Assembly (NCBI GenBank): GCA_963576725.1
Contig: OY755238.1
Location: forward strand, 27,310,334 to 27,374,333
Length of the DNA: 64,000 bases
Direction of reading: 5' to 3'
DNA from: Azorinus chamasolen
Lineage: Eukaryota > Mollusca > Bivalvia > Cardiida > Solecurtidae
The position numbers and the translations under genes are program-made. The notes beneath the pieces were generated by a model. It was not told the origin of the DNA. It saw only the letters and a list, made by a program, of their open reading frames with translations, and did not search any database. How positions within the stretch are numbered: position 1 is the stretch's first letter; every line of letters begins with the position of its first letter. Of the stretch, positions 58,536-64,000 are shown piece after piece.

Positions 58536-58772
58536 TACCAAATTTGTTTTGACCACTGCATTTCACTGATAATAACAGGCTGCAGTTCTTGCAAAATGTG
58601 TTTTTTGTTTTATTTTAGCTCCTGTGACCTATTTTTGCAGCAGATTAAGTGCCGATGCCATATAAAGATATTTGTTCATTTAAATCTGTTTTAGCTCGCA
58701 TACAGTGGAAATAACTGATAGCTGACCACCTAAGGATCATTACCCTTAGGTTTCATCATTTAGAGATGTCTG

Positions 58773-59000
58773 TTAACCCATTACCTCATAGGCTATTTTT
58801 AGATCCAGCCTCTGAATAAAACTACCGAAAAGGAGCATTAACTAAAGAAAAGGATTTTTTTTAGAATTTTGTAGTTTTGAAACCATTGTGATAAATAGAG
58901 CATTTGCTCCATAGGAGCAAATGCTCTATTTATCACAATGGTTTCAATAAGTGACTATTACAGAGGCGTAGAAAGGCATATTTATGGAGGAAAAGGTTAA
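58773..59000 (+). mobile_element. P2 foldback element (complete)
   Basis: TTAACCCATTACCTCATAGG to GGAGGAAAAGGTTAA; centre TTTGCTCCATAGGAGCAAA with perfectly paired arms. Confidence 0.87.
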
Positions 59001-59177
59001 AGAAATACTTCATTTCTAGCTCCTGTGATCTACATATGCAATGATCTGTAAGTATTAATACACCTTCTACAGAGTCCACCTGAGGATCAGTCCTGTGAAG
59101 TTTGGTCATATTCCATTCAGCAGTTTAGGAGATAACCTTTAACCCTTTATGCTATAGACCTACAATGTATATACCTT

Positions 59178-59421
59178 TTAACCCTTTCGGCACCAAATTT
59201 CTAATTGTCGTCTGCAATCGAATTTTGTTAAATTATGGTAAAATAAAGAAATGAGATAAATAAATGCAAATTTCAAAGGAATAAAGCACAGATATTGAAA
59301 TAGAGACTGGGACAAAAAGTGAAGTCCCTGATAAGACACCACCTTGAAAAGGCGGCGTCTGATCTGGGACTGCACTATTTGTCGTGGTGCATTTTTGCGA
59401 CTTCGGCGGTAAAAGGGTTAA
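59178..59421 (-). mobile_element. P6 foldback element (complete)
   Basis: TTAACCCTTTCGGCACCAAA to TTCGGCGGTAAAAGGGTTAA, 244 bp. Core GACAAAAAGTGAAGTCCCTG, ACCACCTTGAAAAGGCGGC, CTGGGACTGCACTATTTGTC. Only two copies in the window, and it keeps CpGs. Confidence 0.8.
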
Positions 59422-59627
59422 TGAGATGCAAAGCAGAGTAGATGTGAAAGATGGCTCCTTTTGAAGCCATCTGATCAGGATCTGCTCTGTTTATTGGTCT
59501 GATCTGATTCGTCAGTTTATGCCTTGGCCAAAAGTATCTTTAGTTATATACCGTAATAAAAATTCAGCTAATTAATATTCATGATGTCATTATTTCTTAC
59601 ATAAATATTCAAGAAGTAAAGGGTTAA
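59422..59627 (+). mobile_element. P1 element, left flank shortened
   Basis: GCAAAGCAGAGTAGATGTG, TGGCTCCTTTTGAAGCCA, GGATCTGCTCTGTTTATT, GATGTCATTATTTCTTAC, GAAGTAAAGGGTTAA. The left end abuts the P6 TTAA. Confidence 0.72.
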
Positions 59628-59739
59628 AGAAATGAGTTGGTTAAAACTAGAAATGTGTCCACACGAGACAAATGCCCTCACTTTCAACTTTGTCACATTC
59701 TAGATGCAATAAAAACATGGAAGATTGTTAATAATTATA

Positions 59740-59946
59740 TAGTAAAATCTCGATTATTAGAATTTTGTGTAGAGAAGAATTTCAATCCTTTTGGGCAGGT
59801 GGCTTCTTAATGCATAGTGAAAGTCATGCAGAAAGCTCCTAGAGGAGGAGCTTTCAGGAAGACTTTCGCCATGCATTAAGTTTCCACCTGTTTTAAATAT
59901 CGATAATAATACGTATTTTAGTGTTTGAATAATGGAGGTTTTACTG
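59740..59946. mobile_element. P3 element with Tigger-type ends
   Basis: TAGTAAAATCTCGATTATTA to AATAATGGAGGTTTTACTG; core GGGCAGGTGGCTTCTTAATG, centre AAAGCTCCTAGAGGAGGAGC (3 bp duplication), GCATTAAGTTTCCACCTG. Confidence 0.8.
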
Positions 59947-60054
59947 TATTTGTAATTAATATGCATGCAGCTGAAGTAGCGTGTCAAAGTATACTGACAT
60001 TAGTACAAACTTTCCTGTGTAGTTGAAAAGTTTACTCAGAGTTCAGAGTTGCAT

Positions 60055-60535
60055 GTGTAACAAACTTAAATTGCTACACCTACAACATCAAGGCTCATAA
60101 CTCCACTAATCTTCATTGAGTTTGGATGACAATACCCCGGTGCACAAGTTTACATGCTCATGAATACATCCATGAGGTTTCATAATCAAAGTACTAACAG
60201 TTTCTGTGTTATATGCTACACAAACTTAAAATACAACTTTTTTTTATTAAGGCCCACAGTTATTTCAATGTTCATTGTGGTTGGATGAAAATACACAGGA
60301 ATTCACACTGTTAAGGGTTTATCATTCTAGCAGCAATGGTTTCAGAGGTGCATGAGACACAAACTTCAAATCACAAATTTTCACATCAAGGCCCATAACC
60401 TTATTAATCTTCATTGTCTGGAGGAAAATACCAAGGTAAACAAGTTTACACGCTGAAGAATACATTCCTAAGATCTCGTCATTCTAGAAGTAATGGTTTC
60501 AAAGTTACATGATACAAAAACTTAAAATTGCCAAC
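60055..60535. repeat. ~150 bp imperfect tandem repeat, 3 units
   Basis: Anchors AAGGCTCATAAC (60090), AAGGCCCACAG (60249) and AAGGCCCATAAC (60388), each followed by AATCTTCATTG or TTCATTG and a GGATGAAAATAC-like block, then ATGGTTTCA..GTTA/GTGCATGA. Probably an old pearl-like core array without ends. Confidence 0.58.
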
Positions 60536-60545
60536 TGACACAACA

Positions 60546-60763
60546 TTAACCCATTCCCTCACATTGATGCCTCTGTATAACACACTTATTGAAACCATTG
60601 TGATAAATAGAGCATTTGCTCCCAAGGAGCAAATGCTCTATTTATTACAATGGTTTCAAAACTACACAATTCTAAAAGTTTTCTTTTCTGTAGTAAATGC
60701 TCCTTTTTGGTAGATTTATTCAAAAAGGTTGGATCTAAAAATAGCGTATGAGAGAATGAGTAA
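60546..60763 (-). mobile_element. P2 foldback element
   Basis: TTAACCCATTCCCTCACATT to GAGAGAATGAGTAA; core centre TTTGCTCCCAAGGAGCAAA, arms pair throughout. Confidence 0.84.
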
Positions 60764-60904
60764 TGGCTCATACCTTGGTCATTGTGAACACAGTGAATAA
60801 CACTGGAATCTTTTTTACTGATAAGAAGAAATTTTGTCTTCTTTAGCATTCATTTAGTCGGTTTTCTTGCATACTTCTTTTCAGCATATGAACAAATGAT
60901 TTAT

Positions 60905-61136
60905 TTAACCCTTTCCCTAATATACATGTAAATGCTTTTTCACGCATCTGCAAACAGAGAAGACACAACTCTTATACGGGTCTGTTCTGTTTGCTGATGG
61001 AATTTGAATGATCTGTTTCTTTAGATTCTAAAATGGCTACAATGCTCCATCTTCCATATTTCATTATAACTATTTTGTCCATGAATATTCAGTAGGTAGT
61101 GAAATTTGGAATAAATATAGAACAGGGAAAAGGTTA
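60905..61136 (+). mobile_element. P1 element with deleted palindrome arms
   Basis: TTAACCCTTTCCCTAAT to GGGAAAAGGTTAA. GCAAACAGAGAAGACACAAC passes to TCTTATACGGGTCTGTTCTG; the CAGACGGCTCC centre is lost. Confidence 0.8.
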
Positions 61137-61204
61137 ATTTTGGGGCATAACCACGACCATGGACACCCGTATCAAAATTTATCAATGAAAAAAATCAAAT
61201 TATG

Positions 61205-61275
61205 ACAACCAGTGCTGACCCTGATCTGATATCCCCAAGGAGCTCTCTGATCTGGGTTGACACTGTTTGCAAGTC
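61205..61275 (-). repeat. P5-like core
   Basis: ACAACCAGTGCTGACCC, ATATCCCCAAGGAGCTC, GGGTTGACACTGTTTGC. Confidence 0.5.
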
Positions 61276-61300
61276 TTGTATACTCAGTTCCCACCATTTT

Positions 61301-61551
61301 ACCTTTAACTCAATAAATACACATGTCTATGCCTTTGCAAACAGAGTAGATCTAGATCAGAAGGCTTTTGCAGGAGCGGTCTGATCAGGGTCTGTTCATT
61401 TTGCTTATGATATAATACAGATACGAGTCTACAGTTTCTGTCATGGAAAAAATGTCCTGTGTCCATTTGCTATTATAACAATTAATCTAATTAATATTCA
61501 TGATATCATTATGTCTTGCATAAATACAAGTATACATTGAGAAGAAGGTTT
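61301..61551 (+). mobile_element. P1 element
   Basis: TTTAACTCAATAAATACAC to GAGAAGAAGGTTTAG; core GCAAACAGAGTAGATC, GGCTTTTGCAGGAGCGG, GTCTGTTCATTTTGC. Confidence 0.75.
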
Positions 61552-61702
61552 AGTAATGCAGGTCAAAAGTAATGCAGAAAGCTCCTATAGCCATAATAGG
61601 AGCTTTCTGCATTACTTTTGCCCTGAATTAAGCAACCACCTGATTTTTTTTTAAGATTTCAGTAGTCAATCAATTCAATGTCATTTCAGACAGGTTCCAC
61701 TG
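61552..61702. mobile_element. P3 right part abutting a P1
   Basis: Starts TAATGCAGGTCAAAAG exactly where the P1 ends, consistent with a P1 at the P3 TTAA. Centre AAAGCTCCTATAGCCATAAT then AGGAGCTTTC, with CCATAA inserted on the axis. Right end GACAGGTTCCACTG. Confidence 0.7.
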
Positions 61703-61824
61703 TAACAAAATAATATAATATCCATAACAAGTTGTGTCTGTCATGAATATCCATCAAGTAAAGTACTATCCGTTCAGACCGCATGTCATCACCAGACCAC
61801 ATGCCATCACCAGACCACATGTCA

Positions 61825-62037
61825 TCATACTTTCTTTGGAACATTTGCAATGATGGGCTTTGGTCTTGTTTTAAACAGTAACTTCTTTTTGATAATTGCT
61901 GTGATGCTGTATTGTATATTTCCATCGTCTTGGTTGTTTTCACTAGTTGTGTCCTTGACCATTACGCCATACGGTTTCTCTAGGTTCACAGTTTTCCCGT
62001 ACAGAATGTGATGTCCAATTATCAACACTGGAACATC
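61825..62037 (-). CDS. CHTF8: CHTF8 / CTF8 terminal exon, CTF18-RFC clamp loader subunit (partial)
   Basis: CTF8 forms, with DCC1 and CTF18, the alternative RFC complex that loads PCNA and supports sister chromatid cohesion. Read on the minus strand the exon gives 70 codons and TGA (61827-61825): [29 protein letters not shown], a short acidic insert, then [26 protein letters not shown]. The strings [23 protein letters not shown] and VPKKV are diagnostic, and the protein ends as in other animals. The acceptor CTCTAG at 62043-62038 sets a phase 0 start. The ~50 N-terminal residues are not found before 64000, so their exon lies outside the window or is unrecognised. The gene faces MYLIP tail to tail. 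Confidence 0.93.
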   Translation of the reverse strand, partial: DVPVLIIGHHILYGKTVNLEKPYGVMVKDTTSENNQDDGNIQYSITAIIKKKLLFKTRPKPIIANVPKKV

Positions 62038-62063
62038 CTAGAGTAAGATAAGAAAATATTTCA

Positions 62064-62305
62064 TTCACCCTTTCCTCCATAAATATTCATGTAAGAAATA
62101 ATAACATCATGAATATTAATTAGATTATATTCATATAACAGCACATGAACTTTTGGCATAAACAGTTGAATCATATCTACAGGTGTATTATATTATAAGC
62201 AAACAGAGCAGACCCTGATCAGATGACTCTTATAGGAGCCATCTGATCTGAGTCTACTCTGTTTGCAAAGGCGTAGAAAGGAGTGTTTATGGAAGAAAGG
62301 GTTAA
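62064..62305 (-). mobile_element. P1 foldback element next to the CHTF8 acceptor
   Basis: TTCACCCTTTCCTCC to GGAAGAAAGGGTTAA; core GCAAACAGAGCAGACCC, centre GACTCTTATAGGAGCC, GTCTACTCTGTTTGC. Lies 26 bp upstream of the CHTF8 exon in that gene's direction. Confidence 0.84.
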
Positions 62306-62528
62306 ACCTTTACCTCAAAGGATTTTTTAGATCACAGCTCTTTGAATAAATCAACAGAAAATGAGCATATACAGAAAGAAAGGAAAAGTTTAGAACTGTG
62401 TAGTTTTGAACCATTGTCATAAATAGAGCATTTGCTCCTATGAAGCAAATGCTCTATTCATCAAAATGGTTTCAAGAAATGACTTTTATAAAGGCATCAA
62501 AGGGTGTCAATATGAGGGAATGGGTTAA
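62302..62528 (+). mobile_element. P2 foldback element sharing TTAA with P1
   Basis: TTAAACCTTTACCTCAAAG to GAGGGAATGGGTTAA; core centre TTTGCTCCTATGAAGCAAA. Confidence 0.82.
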
Positions 62529-62559
62529 CCCTCTACACTATAGATACACCTACTAACTG

Positions 62560-62900
62560 GGTTACCTATTCCTTGTTACATATTCATGCAAGTATAAAGA
62601 CACCATGAATATTTATTGGCTACATATATTTCGAGGGCTTGGTGCAAAACTATTGTAACTCCTTCACAAAGTGAAGGAGTTACAATAGTTTTGCACCAAG
62701 CCCTCGACTTATACTGGCATATGTACACAGGAATTCTTGGTATAGGTAGAAAACTGTAGAGTCACATCTATTATCATTTCATAAGCATACAGAGCAGACC
62801 CTGATCAGACAGCTCCTACATTTTCTTAAAATTCAGCAAATAAATATTCATAATGTCATTATTTTAAAATAGTTATTACATGAATATTACACAAACTGCA
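62560..62900 (-). mobile_element. P1 left half joined to an opposite P1 right flank, with a hairpin insert
   Basis: TTACCTATTCCTTGTTACAT and the minus flank reach GCATACAGAGCAGACCC and GACAGCTCCTACA (62820), where the sequence switches to the plus-copy right flank (AAAATTCAGCAAATAAATAT, ATAATGTCATTATTTT). Both ends are therefore the same P1 terminus. A perfect hairpin lies inside at 62631-62707. Confidence 0.66.
62631..62707. repeat. Perfect 37 bp inverted repeat with 3-base loop
   Basis: TCGAGGGCTTGGTGCAAAAC...GTTTTGCACCAAGCCCTCGA; every base of the 37 bp arms pairs around an AAA loop flanked by TTCAC/GTGAA. Unlike the MITE cores it has no mismatch. Confidence 0.93.
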
Positions 62901-63052
62901 ATTGTATATAACTGCTAAACATTCTAAAGATAATTTCGTAACAACTGCATGACAATCTACAATATTTCTAGATCAGTGACAACTATGTAAATATCATATA
63001 TACATGTATACATGTACACTGGAAATCTAATTACAGTGGTAACTGTACTAAC

Positions 63053-63246
63053 CAGTGACTGTGTCATTCATTTATTGAACACGAGTGTTAAAAAAAGCAG
63101 GTGGTTGCTTAATGCAGGGCAAAAGTAATGCAGAAAGCCCCATTAGGAGCTTTCTGCATTACTTTTGACCTGCATGAAGCTACCACCTGCATTCGGACCC
63201 ATAGTTAAGAGCTCTTTTCAAAGGCTGCTTAAGACAGGTTGAACTG
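63053..63246. mobile_element. P3 element, left end eroded
   Basis: Core GCAGGTGGTTGCTTAATGC, AAAGCCCCATTAGGAGCTTT, GCTACCACCTGC; right end TTAAGACAGGTTGAACTG. The left boundary is a guess from length. Confidence 0.7.
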
Positions 63247-63491
63247 TAGTTCCATGGTAACAATACAACTGTATAGGTAATTATCACATCGTGTTTGGTG
63301 GCAGTAATTACTGATAACTACCAGCATCACTGACCATTGTGAAAATGGTTGCCAGTACCAGTAATTGTATGCCAGTCATATGACTTTATAAACACTACTG
63401 AAGACCAATAGCTACCTGTAATAGCATTTAACAAATGTTTTTGTATGATCATTAATAATTAATGATTCATGATACAACACCCAAAGACCAA
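63247..63491. other. Probable CHTF8 intron, nothing recognised
   Basis: No repeat family or CHTF8-like frame on either strand. Confidence 0.5.
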
Positions 63492-63560
63492 TTAACCCTT
63501 TCCTCCATAGATCTATGTGCCTTTTTATACCTTTGCAAACCAAGATCAGATGTAAACTCG
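63492..63560 (+). mobile_element. P1 left-end fragment
   Basis: TTAACCCTTTCCTCCATAG, then CCTTTGCAAACCAAGATCAG; the rest is deleted. A second TTAACCCTTTAACTC stub is at 63609. Confidence 0.55.
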
Positions 63561-64000
63561 TTTTTTTCTGATTGTGTAGAAACATAAATGCCAATAAATG
63601 CTGTTATTTTAACCCTTTAACTCATAGAAATGCCTTTTAAGTGTTTAACAGTAGACTGACTATGGGTAACTGGCAATAAAATCAGTTTTTAAATTGATCG
63701 GAAGGATGAAAGGGGAGGAGCTTAGTGGAAAGTATTACTCTCTATATAAGCCCTCTATAGATAGTTATCAAATTACAAATCACAATGGGGGGTTCTCTTT
63801 TGTTGTTTTTGTTTTCGGCAGATACAAATAAAATGAAATTTAAAAGAATCGTCTCTTTCAAACATACATAACTTTTGTAATTTGTGTCCGAATATGATAA
63901 CAGTTTTCGACATATCAAAAAATCATTGTCTCCGAGGGATCCATGTCACAGTATTTTTATATCTCGCTTTGAGCGTAAAACATTCAAAGAAACATAGCGG
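63561..64000. other. End of window, nothing recognised
   Basis: AT-rich; no N-terminal CHTF8 exon is visible on the minus strand. Confidence 0.5.

Noticed and set aside
1024..63560. A transposase gene for the TTAA or TA elements
   Set aside because: No frame with a DDE/DDD catalytic domain was seen; all copies are short and non-coding.
1..64000. tRNA or rRNA genes
   Set aside because: I looked for GGTTCRAATCC-type boxes and rRNA-like conserved stretches and saw none; a tRNAscan run would be decisive.
62040..64000. N-terminal CHTF8 exon in the window
   Set aside because: No minus-strand frame resembling the conserved N-terminal half was found before 64000.

Overview
The window reads as nuclear DNA of a bivalve mollusc. 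It is AT-rich and intron-rich, with GT-AG introns. It carries mobile elements of the type called 'pearl' in bivalves (a CCGT-type microsatellite followed by ~150 bp tandem cores) and a very dense load of short foldback elements. No bacterial or viral gene was seen. The bivalve assignment is inference.

Three conserved genes are recognisable. (1) 64-10269, + strand: the last seven exons of GAS8/DRC4, a coiled-coil subunit of the ciliary nexin-dynein regulatory complex; its 5' end lies outside the window. (2) 22324-44016, + strand: a complete six-exon MYLIP/IDOL E3 ubiquitin ligase (FERM + RING, 473 aa). (3) 61825-62037, - strand: the terminal exon of CHTF8 (CTF8), a subunit of the alternative clamp loader CTF18-RFC; its upstream exons are not visible. 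The three genes have unrelated roles and nothing suggests they act together.

By my hand tally, roughly half of the sequence between exons is short non-autonomous elements in a few families, named here for reference. P1 (about 70 copies, whole or broken): ~250 bp, ends TTAACCCTTTCC / GGAAAGGGTTAA (or the ...TTTACTCC variant), with a ~68 bp near-palindrome GCAAACAGAGTAGACC...GGTCTACTCTGTTTGC. P2 (about 18): ~230 bp, TTAACCC ends, core AAACCATTGTGATAAATAGAG...TTT. P3 (about 21): ~200 bp, CAGTAAAACC...GGTTTTACTG ends in a TA target, core GCAGGTGGTTGCTTAATGC...GC. P4 (about 7): core ATTTCTCCACCAAACCC...AAAT. P5 (about 15): TTAACCCTTTGAATATT ends, core CAAACAGTGTAGACC...TTTG. P6 (2 copies): TTAA ends, core ACAAATAGTGCAGTCCC.... 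P7 (about 8): core CAAACAGTTTGGATCC...TTTG. P1, P2, P3 and P5 share the same palindrome centre, GCTCC-NNNN-GGAGC, although P1/P2/P5 have TTAA (piggyBac-like) ends and P3 has TA (pogo/Tigger-like) ends. No transposase gene is present.

Layout: 1-10.7 kb GAS8 exons, introns full of P1, one pearl element at 8.7-9.8 kb; 10.7-22.2 kb intergenic with two pearl-like elements, a 17 bp minisatellite and P3/P7 copies; 22.3-44.0 kb MYLIP, with a 13.5 kb last intron of back-to-back P1/P2/P5; 44-61.8 kb intergenic, the densest nesting; 61.8-64 kb CHTF8 exon and its upstream intron. Several P1 copies have grown internal tandem arrays (units of 15, 26, 38 and 44 bp), several are chimeras joined at the palindrome centre, and P2 has inserted into the TTAA of P3 at least twice, which fixes TTAA as its target site.
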